DNA of 41,662 nt from Sedimentisphaerales bacterium (lineage in GTDB: Bacteria; Planctomycetota; Phycisphaerae; Sedimentisphaerales; SG8-4): NCBI GenBank assembly GCA_016928975.1, contig JAFGJR010000095.1, positions 1-41,662 of the forward strand, written 5' to 3'. Below, piece after piece: positions 25,800 to 33,449 of the stretch. Position 1 is the stretch's first letter. Every line of letters starts with the position of its first letter. The position numbers were made by a program, and so were the translations under genes. The notes under the pieces were generated by a model that saw only the letters and a program-made list of their open reading frames with translations, was not told where the DNA came from and did no database searches.

Positions 25800-26849
25800 A
25801 TGTTGGCAGTGCATAGGACGGGAGATTGGACGAATACACCGGCGATGCGGAAAGTCGCTCCGCAGCCAACGCCAGACGCGACACACTCAGGCCAACCGAA
25901 GCTGCTCGACCGCATGCGCGAGGCCTTGCGCAGCCGCCACTACAGCCGGCGGACGGAGCAGACGTACTGCCACTGGGTCAAGCGATTCATCTACTTCCAT
26001 AATGTACGCCATCCGGCCGAAATGGCCGAGCCCCAGATCAATGCCTTTCTGACCCATCTGGCCGTCAAGGAGAAGGTCAGCGCCTCGACGCAGAACCAGG
26101 CGCTCTCGGCCCTGCTGTTCCTCTATCGGCATGTCATTGGGCGAGAAATTGGCAACTTGGGCGAGGTCATCCGCGCCCGCAGGCCCACGCGTCTGCCGGT
26201 GGTCATGACCCGCGAGGAAGTGAAAGCTGTGCTGGCCAACCTGGCAGGTGACAAATGGCTCATGGCTTCCTTGATGTATGGCGCGGGCCTTCGCCTGATG
26301 GAAGGCCTGCGGCTTCGGGTTCAGGACATCGATTTCTCCCGCAACGAGATCCTGGTCCGCGACGGCAAGGGCGCGAAAGACCGGATCACCATGCTGCCCG
26401 AATCGCTCAAGGCCCCGCTTCAGGACCATCTCAAGCAGGTCAAGGTGATCCACGAACAGGACTTGGCCGAAGGGTGGGGGCGGGTGCTGATGCCTGACGC
26501 CCTCGACCGCAAATACCCCAACGCCCCCGCCGACTGGCGCTGGCAGTGGGTCTTTCCGCAGGAGAGCCGCTGGAAGAACGCAAGGTCTGGGGAAGACGGG
26601 CGGCATCATGTCCATGAGTCCATCATCCAGAAGGCAGTTGCCGGCGCGGTGAGAAAGGCCGGCTTGGCCAAGAGGGCCACCTGCCACACGTTCCGGCATT
26701 CTTTCGCAACGCACCTTCTGGAAGGCGGCTACGATATGAGAACCGTGCAGGAGCTTCTCGGTCACAAGGACGTGAAGACGACGATGATCTACACTCACGT
26801 TCTCAACCGGGGAGGCAAGGGTGTGAAAAGCCCGGTGGACGATTTGTAG
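25800..26849 (+). CDS. intI: integron integrase (IntI-family tyrosine recombinase)
   Basis: A 349-residue tyrosine recombinase. The N-terminal SAM-like core-binding domain spans about 34-125 ([22 protein letters not shown]). The catalytic set is complete: R165 ([13 protein letters not shown]), Lys in DGKGAKDR (about 190), H296-x-x-R299 ([12 protein letters not shown]), H322 (LLGHKDV) and Y331 (IYTH). The insertion around 236-272 ([20 protein letters not shown], then RHHVHES) is the IntI-specific patch that separates integron integrases from XerC/D. AGGGGAG before the ATG at 25800 decides the start. It captures and excises cassettes at attI and attC sites. It is oriented with the cassette downstream instead of divergent from it. 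A consensus promoter with a dyad lies just upstream. Confidence 0.95.
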   Translation: MLAVHRTGDWTNTPAMRKVAPQPTPDATHSGQPKLLDRMREALRSRHYSRRTEQTYCHWVKRFIYFHNVRHPAEMAEPQINAFLTHLAVKEKVSASTQNQALSALLFLYRHVIGREIGNLGEVIRARRPTRLPVVMTREEVKAVLANLAGDKWLMASLMYGAGLRLMEGLRLRVQDIDFSRNEILVRDGKGAKDRITMLPESLKAPLQDHLKQVKVIHEQDLAEGWGRVLMPDALDRKYPNAPADWRWQWVFPQESRWKNARSGEDGRHHVHESIIQKAVAGAVRKAGLAKRATCHTFRHSFATHLLEGGYDMRTVQELLGHKDVKTTMIYTHVLNRGGKGVKSPVDDL

Positions 26850-26880
26850 GGAAGAGGGGAGAAACGATGGCGTCTTATAC

Positions 26881-27019
26881 AGAAACCATATATCCCCCCA
26901 TCCCAGGCGTTATAGGCGATCTAATGGTCTCTAATCAAAAGGCTTATGCCCGTCTTATCGCCGGGGTGTTATGCCGCGACTTCGCGACCGAAAAGTGTTA
27001 TAAAGAAACCATCTAATCA
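26881..27019. other. candidate attI region
   Basis: AT-rich segment between intI and the cassette gene. It has three GTTAT-type core-like words (GTTATAG 26909-26915, GTTATGC 26968-26974, GTTATAA 26997-27003) and two direct repeats: AGAAACCAT at 26881-26889 and 27004-27012, and TCTAATCA at 26930-26937 and 27012-27019. The site GTTATAA, 43 bases before the cassette ATG, is the best guess for the cassette junction, since cassette genes usually begin soon after the crossover. None fits GTTRRRY perfectly, and attI sites are poorly conserved, so this is tentative. Confidence 0.45.
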
Positions 27020-27045
27020 TCGTTGTGCCATGAGATGAAACGAAC

Positions 27046-27927
27046 ATGAATAACGGACCGTACAGCAAAGAGCAAATCCTCTCCGCGATTCGAGAGGCGG
27101 CTGCCACCCTCGGCAAGCCGCCGTCCCGCGCGGAGTTTCAGGCGCATTCAGGAATTACGGAATACCACGTTCTCAAGTGGTTCCCCGGTTGGAATGCTGC
27201 GGTCACCGCGGCCGGGCTCAAGGCGCACACCGGCAACATCAAACTCGATGACCCAGTCCTACTCGAGGACTGGGGTAATCTTGTTCGGGAGTTGCGCCAT
27301 ATCCCCACTCGCGCACAGTACCGACAGCATGGGACCTACAGTCCCGGTGTTTTCGAGAAGCACTTCGGTCCGTGGTCGAGCATCCCTGCTCACTTTCGCA
27401 AGTTCGCAGAGAGCAATTCCGAATGGACAGACGTCCTCGCCCTCCTACCCTCGCCATCTCCTCAACTCCGCCGAACTGCGCCGTCACCTGCTCCGCAGGC
27501 GACGCCGACCGTCGTCCCTGTTGAACTCCCTGAGTCGCCCCCAGTGTCGCAAACTCATGCACGGTTAGACAATCGCCCGACCTACGGAAATCCCATTGAT
27601 TTCCGTGGCCTCCGGCACGAACCCGTGAACGAGAGCGGCGTTGTCTTCTTGTTCGGCATCGTTGCCAGAGAACTCGGGTACTACGTCGAGGCCGTACAAG
27701 CCGGATACCCGGATTGTGAAGCCAAACGTCAGATTGCCAAAGGCAAATGGCAGAGGGTCAAGATTGAGTTCGAGTTCGAGAGCAGGAACTTCCGGGATCA
27801 TGGACACCCCCCGGAGGGGTGTGACATCATCGTGTGCTGGAGACACAACTGGACAGAATGTCCGGAGCATATCGAAGTGCTTGAACTGAGCCAAGTGATC
27901 CAGGAACTGGCCGCATCGGATGATTAG
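27046..27927 (+). CDS. cassette-encoded HARE-repeat protein with PD-(D/E)xK-like nuclease domain
   Basis: A 293-residue protein in what appears to be an integron gene cassette. Two homing-endonuclease-associated repeats (about 5-57 and 67-118) each have a helix, PPSRAEF or IPTRAQY, and a FPGWNAA or FGPW ending; these are DNA-binding helical repeats. A Pro-rich linker (about 135-170) leads to a C-terminal domain (about 182-290) with ESGVVFLFGIVAREL (E197), YPDCEAKR (D223), VKIEFEFES (E241, E243) and CDIIVCWRHNW with a following IEVLEL, a pattern of restriction-endonuclease-like folds. The usual Lys of the D/E-x-K motif is not obvious. DNA cleavage or defence is plausible but not shown. The stop codon is 5 bases before the attC R'' box. 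Confidence 0.8.
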   Translation: MNNGPYSKEQILSAIREAAATLGKPPSRAEFQAHSGITEYHVLKWFPGWNAAVTAAGLKAHTGNIKLDDPVLLEDWGNLVRELRHIPTRAQYRQHGTYSPGVFEKHFGPWSSIPAHFRKFAESNSEWTDVLALLPSPSPQLRRTAPSPAPQATPTVVPVELPESPPVSQTHARLDNRPTYGNPIDFRGLRHEPVNESGVVFLFGIVARELGYYVEAVQAGYPDCEAKRQIAKGKWQRVKIEFEFESRNFRDHGHPPEGCDIIVCWRHNWTECPEHIEVLELSQVIQELAASDD

Positions 27928-27932
27928 GAGAG

Positions 27933-28014
27933 GCCCAACAAGATGAATCGACAGCGACCTTGAAAACCGCGCCTTCGGCCCGGTTTCCAAGGCGCGTCAT
28001 TCACGACGTTAGAG
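27933..28014 (+). other. attC recombination site of the cassette
   Basis: R'' box GCCCAAC (27933-27939, matches RYYYAAC) and R' box GTTAGAG (28008-28014, six of seven for GTTRRRY) flank an imperfect palindrome. From outside in: AAC/GTT pair; 5-base unpaired spacers on both sides; GAAT pairs with ATTC, GAC with GTC, GCG with CGC and CCTTG with CAAGG. Single unpaired bases C27949, A27953 and A27957 all lie on the 5' arm. The inner stem AAACCG/CGGTTT ends in loop TTC. Extrahelical bases confined to one arm (G, T, T on the bottom strand) are the signature by which IntI selects the bottom strand of attC. It lies directly after the cassette stop codon. Confidence 0.85.
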
Positions 28015-28184
28015 CTGGGCGCATCCGTAATGACGGCAAAGGGGGTCTGGACGATGGGCGGGAAGGTCGCGTGGGGGACGTTCAGCAGCCGGATCCTCAT
28101 TACACTCCGCTATCCGCTGACGTGGCGGAAACAATCGCAGATGTTATCATCGGGGCCTTTCAAACCGGTTTTCAGGAAGGGCAA

Positions 28185-28862
28185 ATGAGCAAACGGTACG
28201 GCCTGATCTTCGATGTGGATGGGTTGATCGCGGACACCGAGCCGCTCAACGCGAAGGTGACGATCCGGGTCTTTGAGGACATGTTCGGCGTGCGAGGCGT
28301 GCGGCCGGAGGATTTCGCCGCCGGGATCGGCAGGGGGGCCGAGGTCTTCGTACGTGCGGCTGCGGACGTTCACCATATCGATCTGACGGACGAACAGGTG
28401 GTTGAGGCCGCCCAGTTACGCGAGCAATACTTGATTCGGGCTATGTATGAGGAGGGCGTGCCAGCCTTTCCGGGCGTATTGGCGCTCATCCACGCGGCCC
28501 TTAGCAAGCCGGAGTTTCGACTGGCCATTGCCACTTCCGCCTCGCTCGAATTGTCACGGGCCATTCTGGAATCGACGCAGGTGCCTTATCAACCGATGGC
28601 CTACGTCTGTGGCAGCGACGTCACGAAGAAGAAGCCCGATCCGCAGATCTTCCTCCTTGCGGCCGGCAAGATCGGGATCGAGCCCGGCCGTTGTGTGGTG
28701 TTCGAGGACGCTCCGAGCGGCGTTCAGGCGGCCAAAGCGGCCGGCACCAAGTGCATCGCGGTGACCAACTCCGCCCCGGCCGAGGAACTGGCCGTAGCCG
28801 ATCTGCTGGTTGATTCCCTCCGACGAGTCGGCCTGGAGACGATCCGCAATCTCCTCGACTGA
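28185..28862 (+). CDS. HAD-superfamily phosphatase, beta-phosphoglucomutase-like
   Basis: A 225-residue HAD hydrolase of subclass IA. Motif I FDVDGLIADTEPL (residues 9-21; Asp nucleophile and acid), motif II ATSAS, motif III Lys in KKKPDPQIF and motif IV VFEDAPSGVQAAKAAG are all present. Relatives include beta-phosphoglucomutases and small phosphosugar phosphatases; the substrate is unknown. AGGAAGGG lies just before the ATG at 28185, which is preferred over further upstream frames because the catalytic motif follows 9 residues later. It lies after the attC site and no second attC follows, so it is probably chromosomal rather than a cassette. The stretch 28015-28184 has no gene. Confidence 0.9.
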   Translation: MSKRYGLIFDVDGLIADTEPLNAKVTIRVFEDMFGVRGVRPEDFAAGIGRGAEVFVRAAADVHHIDLTDEQVVEAAQLREQYLIRAMYEEGVPAFPGVLALIHAALSKPEFRLAIATSASLELSRAILESTQVPYQPMAYVCGSDVTKKKPDPQIFLLAAGKIGIEPGRCVVFEDAPSGVQAAKAAGTKCIAVTNSAPAEELAVADLLVDSLRRVGLETIRNLLD

Positions 28863-28896
28863 GCTACTATCTTGTGCCTTCGTGCGGGCGAGGTGC

Positions 28897-28926
28897 TTGA
28901 TTTGGCGCGACGGTCGTCGTTATGAT
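28897..28926 (+). promoter_or_regulatory. promoter of the malectin-domain lipoprotein gene
   Basis: TTGATT (28897-28902), 18 bases, TATGAT (28921-28926), about 90 bases before the start codon. Confidence 0.45.
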
Positions 28927-29015
28927 CTTTGCTATGAGCCGAACCGCCTGCCTGTGGCGTGCTGGCCGCGCGTGAGGACCGGGCGGATTATCAACCTTCA
29001 CAAGGAGTGAACAAG

Positions 29016-29675
29016 ATGATCGCAAGACTGTTTGTGGCAACATACGTCACTATGGGGCTCCTGATGGGAGGATGCAGCGAGGCGGCTGCCTCCGAGACAA
29101 AGACGCCGCAAGCTACGGAGGCTCCCAAGACAGCCGAGATGATGGAGGCAGCAAAGGCCCCAGCGGCACCAAAGCCGGCCGAGGCGCCCACCCCGAAGAT
29201 CGCGTTTCGGATCAACTGCGGTGCTACGGAGCCCTATACGGACAAGGCCGGTCACTTGTGGGTAGCGGACCAAGATTTCGATTCGGGCAAGACATGGGGC
29301 GCCGACGACGGCGTGACGGTTGACCGTGGCAGTCTCGCGCTGGCCGGCACGGACGCGCCGCGCGTCTACGAGCTGGAACGCTACAGTATGGACTCGTACA
29401 AATTCATCGTCCCCAATGGCAAGTACACGGTCCGCCTGCATTTCGCTGAGACCTATGAGGGGATCATGGGCGCGGGAGAGCGGGTCTTCTCGGTAAGCAT
29501 CGGCGGCCGCGAGGTCTTGAAGGACTTCGATGTTTTCAAGGAGGCCGGCGGTGATCTCAAGCCACTCGTGAAGGAGTTCAAAGGCATCCCGGTTGAGGGC
29601 GGCCAGTTGGTGATCGACTTCGAGCCCAATATCGAGAACCCCGAGATCAACGGCATCGAAGTCCTGGCCGAGTGA
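29016..29675 (+). CDS. lipoprotein with malectin-like carbohydrate-binding domain
   Basis: A 219-residue lipoprotein. The signal sequence ends in LLMGGC, with C20 the likely lipidated residue. A low-complexity Ala/Pro/Lys linker (about 21-62) precedes a malectin-like domain (about 64-219): FRINCGATEPYTD, WVADQDFDSGKTWG, YSMDSYKFIVPNGKYTVRLHFAETYEGI and a closing INGIEVLAE, all family hallmarks. Malectin domains bind di- or oligosaccharides; this one would sit on the periplasmic or outer face of a membrane. AAGGAG lies 8 bases before the ATG. It converges with the putative glycosidase gene. Confidence 0.9.
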   Translation: MIARLFVATYVTMGLLMGGCSEAAASETKTPQATEAPKTAEMMEAAKAPAAPKPAEAPTPKIAFRINCGATEPYTDKAGHLWVADQDFDSGKTWGADDGVTVDRGSLALAGTDAPRVYELERYSMDSYKFIVPNGKYTVRLHFAETYEGIMGAGERVFSVSIGGREVLKDFDVFKEAGGDLKPLVKEFKGIPVEGGQLVIDFEPNIENPEINGIEVLAE

Positions 29676-29728
29676 CGGAATCTGTAGGAGCGGTGTGCAT
29701 AACACGGCTTACTTGGCTCAATAATCGC

Positions 29729-30901
29729 TCAGCGGCTGCGTAAATAGATGTCGCCATCGCAGGGGGCCAAGGTGTGTATGCGGCTGGACCTGGCTGTTGC
29801 GCGGCTGGTGTGGGCCTCATCAAGGACGACCTCAACGGCACGATTGCCCATTGGATTGTAGACCGCGATTCCTTTCTCAAACTCGCGCATCACAGCGTTG
29901 TCGTCTCTCGGGGCCGCGTTTGCCAAAGGCTTGCCGAGACCTTTGGACCAGAAGGGATACCAATCATGTAGATGATCCGGCGTGGGCAGCGGGTTCGGAT
30001 CGGAAAACAGGCAGTAGCCATTGGAGTGGGTCAGGACCAAGGTCGTCACGGCCCGCATCAGATGCAGGTCCCGACGGGAGTTCTGGCACCAGACTTCAAC
30101 ACAGTTGACATGTGGCGGGCGTAGACTGCTCTCCGCCCACGTGAGCGTTTCAGGGATCGTCTCCCAGTCCCTCGGGGTGCTGCTTGCGAGGCATTCCATG
30201 AAAAGACCATTGACATATGATGCGCTTCTTGGAGCCTTTCGGTGGTTGGTGTTGACGATGATCAGGGCGACCTCCCCGATAGCTGCTCGGACTTCCTTGA
30301 CCAGTGCCAGGCGATAGTCATCATCATTCCACCAGTCGAGCATAATCCCATCGGCAACGCCCGATTCGATGGCCGCCTTCGCGCGCTTGGCAACGTGCTT
30401 GCGAAACTGTGCGTTCCTATAGTCCAGGCGCAGGTATCCGCCTTCATCCCAACCTCGGGCGATTTGCCCGTTCTCAGCGTGCATCCACCATTCATGTCCC
30501 TCAGGTAGCCAGCTTGGAGGCGCATCACGGTATCGAATCTCAGCGATCAGGATGATATGGGGATTTAGCTTGAGAAGCTGCTTCCGGACCGCGCGGCCTC
30601 TCTCAATACTCGAGGCTGTGAATTGCTCGGCCAAGCCTCTGGGTGTTGTGTCCCACTGCAAACCCCCGCCCAGCCCGATGCAGCTCCACATCAGGTCATG
30701 TTTCGCGACGGCCTCGATCTGGTTCACGTCGGCGACGTTCTCGGCCTGCCCCCACGCCTGAAACACGGAGGGGAAGTCCCGCGTGGTGATGCGCGAGACA
30801 ATAGACGGCCCACGGGTCTCAACGCGAGCGGTACTCGAGATGGGCAGCAGTAGCGCGAACCAGAGCACGGTCCACCTCGTGCGACTTTCGACTGTCCTCA
30901 T
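29729..30901 (-). CDS. secreted putative glycoside hydrolase (TIM-barrel, GHL15-like)
   Basis: A 390-residue exported protein. The signal peptide is about 1-25 (WTVLWFALLLPISSTA). The mature part has the order of strands and acidic residues of hypothetical glycosidase families of the GHL15/GH10-like type: IILIAEIRYRD (about 115), YLRLDYRN (about 160), VADGIMLDWWNDDD with Asp/Glu candidates (about 185), ALIIVNTN (about 210) and NGLFMECL (about 235, possible catalytic Glu). I cannot assign a CAZy family. AGGAGG lies 8 bases before ATG 30901. It stands alone, next to a malectin lipoprotein on the opposite strand. Confidence 0.7.
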   Translation of the reverse strand: MRTVESRTRWTVLWFALLLPISSTARVETRGPSIVSRITTRDFPSVFQAWGQAENVADVNQIEAVAKHDLMWSCIGLGGGLQWDTTPRGLAEQFTASSIERGRAVRKQLLKLNPHIILIAEIRYRDAPPSWLPEGHEWWMHAENGQIARGWDEGGYLRLDYRNAQFRKHVAKRAKAAIESGVADGIMLDWWNDDDYRLALVKEVRAAIGEVALIIVNTNHRKAPRSASYVNGLFMECLASSTPRDWETIPETLTWAESSLRPPHVNCVEVWCQNSRRDLHLMRAVTTLVLTHSNGYCLFSDPNPLPTPDHLHDWYPFWSKGLGKPLANAAPRDDNAVMREFEKGIAVYNPMGNRAVEVVLDEAHTSRATARSSRIHTLAPCDGDIYLRSR

Positions 30902-30928
30902 GTGCCTGCCTCCTGTCAAGTAACGTGG

Positions 30929-31648
30929 CTAGTTCCCTACAGTGACTGTCCGGGCATTGGGTATGGCTACCTCGACTATCTCGGCCCCCAGATTGACCCA
31001 TTGCTTGCAGCCATCCAAAACGATGCTGTCGCTGGTGGCGACGATCAGGTGGGTTTGACGCAGTTCCGCGTCGGGGTTCAGCGAGAGACGGATGTCCCAG
31101 TTCCAGTCGTTCTCCTTTGCGACTGTGGCGATGAGGGTCTTGAGGCGGCCGCTGTTGGAGACAGGGCTGTCCAGCAGCCATAAGGCGCTGGCGATGCCTG
31201 CCTTCTTCAGGAAAGTCCCGATGAGCTTCAAAGCCGGGACGGTCTCTTCCACCTTACGATAGGTCCCGTGGATGCTGGCGAGGTCGCGGAGGCAGCCGTC
31301 GCAACCTCGGAAGATCAGGCCGCCGCTCATGGCGGCTTCAATGGTGATGAGCAGATTGTAGCCGTCGATGGCAATCTCCTCGCCAGCTAGGTCGGCAAGC
31401 TCGACGCGGCGTTCCAGCCGCGACTGCAGTTGCTGGTCGGAGCAGGCGCTGCGCATAACCGCTAGACGTTGTCGCTGCGTCAGGCTGAACCGGTCGCCCA
31501 CCAGCTTCAGGGCGCTCTTGTCGGCGTAGCCCTTGGTCAGTAGGAGCGAGAAATCGGCCACCGCCTGGCGCAAGCTGGCCAGCCGCTCGGGCGCGAACAG
31601 CTCTGCGTCGGCGGGATGCGGGCCTCGATGTTCTCTCTTGTCCGGCAC
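30929..31648 (-). CDS. DUF434/DUF5616 protein (COG2454-like)
   Basis: A 239-residue protein of the DUF434 family. The N-terminal half holds LRQAVADFSLLLTKGYADKSALKLVGDRF and LTQRQRLAVMRSACS; the C-terminal half has AIDGYNLLITIEAAMSGGLIFRGCDGCLRD, the most characteristic part, and LWLLDSPVSNSGRL with VATSDSIVLDG near the end. The second half resembles PIN/NYN-like nucleases by the early Asp (IDGYN) and LLDSPVSNSG, but no activity is known. It starts with GTG at 31648 and has no visible ribosome binding site. It is divergent from the MBL-fold gene across an AT-rich intergenic stretch. Confidence 0.85.
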   Translation of the reverse strand: MPDKREHRGPHPADAELFAPERLASLRQAVADFSLLLTKGYADKSALKLVGDRFSLTQRQRLAVMRSACSDQQLQSRLERRVELADLAGEEIAIDGYNLLITIEAAMSGGLIFRGCDGCLRDLASIHGTYRKVEETVPALKLIGTFLKKAGIASALWLLDSPVSNSGRLKTLIATVAKENDWNWDIRLSLNPDAELRQTHLIVATSDSIVLDGCKQWVNLGAEIVEVAIPNARTVTVGN

Positions 31649-31650
31649 GA

Positions 31651-31748
31651 TTTGGATTTACGAATCAGGATTCACAATCTATCATCTGGCTTTGTGTGCC
31701 GCTGGCACGGTCAAATCATAAATCGTAATTCGTAAATCGACAATCCAA
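31651..31748. repeat. AT-rich intergenic repeat with long inverted repeat
   Basis: GATTTACGAAT (31655-31665) and ATTCGTAAATC (31728-31738) form a perfect 11-bp inverted repeat; a small GTGCC-GCT-GGCAC hairpin lies between them. TTTACGA/TCGTAAA words recur several times and also occur at 6855-6892. It separates two divergent genes that both lack ribosome binding sites. Confidence 0.5.
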
Positions 31749-32633
31749 ATGCCCAGTCACAACTTGGTACAGCTTCAGATAGATGACCTTGAGATCCTCG
31801 GCTATTCCGTAGCCGGCGAGGAGACGGTCATCGCGTTGCCGCAGCTTGACGTGTGCTTCGATGTCGGCAAGGCGCCCGACCAGATCATTCCGATCAACCA
31901 CGTCCTGCTCACGCATGGGCATATGGACCACGCGGCGGGGTTTGCGTATTACCTGTCGCAGCGGAACTTCTGCGGCATGGCGCCGGGGACGGTCCTGGCT
32001 CCGGCCAATCTTGTCAGGCCGATGCAGGAGATCATCAATTCGTGGGGCCGCCTGGATGGCAACCGCATCCCGGCCAAGCTGGTCGGCGTGCGGCCGGGCG
32101 ACGAATACCAGATCAAGCCCAACCTGTTCGCCCGCGCCTTTCCGACCAAGCACAGTCCCGGCTCGCTCGGCTTCACGGTGCTGGAGAAACGCAAGAAGCT
32201 CAAGCCCGAATACGTCGGCCTAAGCGGTCCGCAGATCGTGGAACTCAAAAAGCAGGGCGTTCAGATCGACAACCCCCTGGAGATTCCTATCGTCACGTAC
32301 TTGGGCGATACGCAGTATGTCGATTTCGCGCAGTTGGACTACATTGTCAAGAGCAAGATCCTGATCGCCGAATGCACGTTCTATGAGGAGGACCACGCCG
32401 GCCGCGCCGATGCCGGCCGACACATGCACGTCACCGAATTTGCCTCGTTAGTGGAGCGGCTGCAGAACGAGCACATCATCATCGCGCACACCACCCAACG
32501 CACGCCGTTGGGGGAGATCCGCAAGATGCTTGAGAAGGCCCTCCCGCCTGAGATCCACGACAAGACCATCATTCTGATGGACCGGCGGCACAGGCTTCGC
32601 GACGTTGCAGAGCGTGCGCCCGAAACACGATGA
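31749..32633 (+). CDS. MBL-fold metallohydrolase, RNase Z-like
   Basis: A 294-residue metallo-beta-lactamase-fold protein. LTHGHMDHAAG (about 53-63) is the HxHxDH zinc motif, FPTKHSPGSLGF (about 131) supplies the next His, YLGDTQYVDF (about 183) the bridging Asp, and IIAHTTQRTPLGEI (about 252) the final His. The order and spacing fit RNase Z/ElaC-like proteins, which cut tRNA 3' trailers, but the overall sequence is a divergent subfamily and the role may differ. The 3' end overlaps that of the convergent permease-prefix gene by 65 bases. Confidence 0.85.
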   Translation: MPSHNLVQLQIDDLEILGYSVAGEETVIALPQLDVCFDVGKAPDQIIPINHVLLTHGHMDHAAGFAYYLSQRNFCGMAPGTVLAPANLVRPMQEIINSWGRLDGNRIPAKLVGVRPGDEYQIKPNLFARAFPTKHSPGSLGFTVLEKRKKLKPEYVGLSGPQIVELKKQGVQIDNPLEIPIVTYLGDTQYVDFAQLDYIVKSKILIAECTFYEEDHAGRADAGRHMHVTEFASLVERLQNEHIIIAHTTQRTPLGEIRKMLEKALPPEIHDKTIILMDRRHRLRDVAERAPETR

Positions 32634-33297
32634 CCAAGACGGCCGCGAGGATCGGAGCGAGGAACGTCCAAATCAGTCCTGCGTAGGCAGACACGATGGC
32701 CATGCGACCGAATTCGGCCGCACCGAGAGTTCGTGTTGCCGCGAGACGAAAGAGCAACTGACCTGCGATCAAAGCGAGGTCAGTCATCACCAGCGCTCCG
32801 CACAGAAGGCCCAGTCTGCATCTTGAGAAAGCCGGCCATCTTGCCTCGGATTTCATCCGGCTCCACCGTCGACAGGCCACCCAGAGCAAGGCAAGAAGAC
32901 TGGCGGCGGTAGCCACCTTCAGTGCCAGCCCCAACACACCGAGACTGTATCCTCGCACGCCAAGACACACCGCTGCGACGACACCGCCTTGGGAGACGCC
33001 GCTCACCACGTAGCCTCCCAGCAGATAGACGAGCGCCCCCAGTGCCATCCAGGACAAGCGCTCCAACGGCCGCCAGTCCCCGTTGACCTTGCGGAACTCC
33101 TGGGCCAGGCCACCAACATCGCCGAGCCGATGACGCGCTACCAGAAAGGCCTCCGCTTCGGACAGCCCCAGCTCCCTAAGGCGTCCGCTCTCCTCCCGGA
33201 GATGGTTCTCCAGTTCGTCGATATCCGAAGCCTCGACAGCCTGCGACTGAGCCAGCTCAGTTCGCCATTGTTCTATTCTCTGCTCTAAGTCAGACAT
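32569..33297 (-). CDS. permease-prefix-domain membrane protein (paralog 2)
   Basis: A 242-residue protein. Residues 1-75 match the permease prefix domain: LEQRIEQWRTELA, ELENHLREE and EAFLVARHRLGD, a soluble segment normally fused to FtsX-type permeases. Here it is followed by about four to five membrane helices (about 85-235) and no permease domain. It is a paralog of the gene at 33450, in the same orientation, and probably the third member of the padR operon. The ATG at 33297 is chosen because the domain begins there, as in the paralog. A decayed padR tail lies directly upstream (33298-33400). Confidence 0.8.
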   Translation of the reverse strand: MSDLEQRIEQWRTELAQSQAVEASDIDELENHLREESGRLRELGLSEAEAFLVARHRLGDVGGLAQEFRKVNGDWRPLERLSWMALGALVYLLGGYVVSGVSQGGVVAAVCLGVRGYSLGVLGLALKVATAASLLALLWVACRRWSRMKSEARWPAFSRCRLGLLCGALVMTDLALIAGQLLFRLAATRTLGAAEFGRMAIVSAYAGLIWTFLAPILAAVLVIVFRAHALQRREACAAGPSE

Positions 33298-33400
33298 GGG
33301 CTTCTCTTCCATAGGAGTTCAAGGTGCTGTGTCCGAGCGTCTACTGGTTCATGTACTCAGCCTTGCAGGGCGTGCCTTGTCGGACCAACTGAGCCAGTAC
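33298..33400 (-). pseudogene. relic of a padR 3' end
   Basis: In the frame matching PadR, the minus strand here encodes L-x-RQGT-x-x-x-AE-x-x-NQ, a TAG stop, then TL-x-H-x-TL. The intact PadR C-terminus at 34145 has L-x-RQGT-x-x-x-AE-x-x-NQ, then ML-x-H-x-TL in the same order and spacing. The last 40 aligned bases, counted from the GAG codon, agree at roughly 29 positions without gaps. As in the intact copy, the relic runs straight into a permease-prefix gene. It has lost its upstream part and carries an internal stop codon. Confidence 0.7.
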
Positions 33401-33449
33401 GACAACATCTGACCTACGATGCCTCCTGCCGCACGCGTGGAGATGTTGT

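Noticed and set aside
25887..26798. 303-codon open frame opposite intI
   Set aside because: Antisense shadow of a gene with a complete catalytic set; no recognisable protein features.
27957..27992. simple transcription terminator after the cassette gene
   Set aside because: The hairpin is the inner part of a larger attC palindrome with R boxes and one-sided bulges, and no T-run follows.
28863..29015. possible second attC after the HAD gene
   Set aside because: No RYYYAAC/GTTRRRY pair and no paired arms could be found, so the HAD gene is not treated as a cassette.
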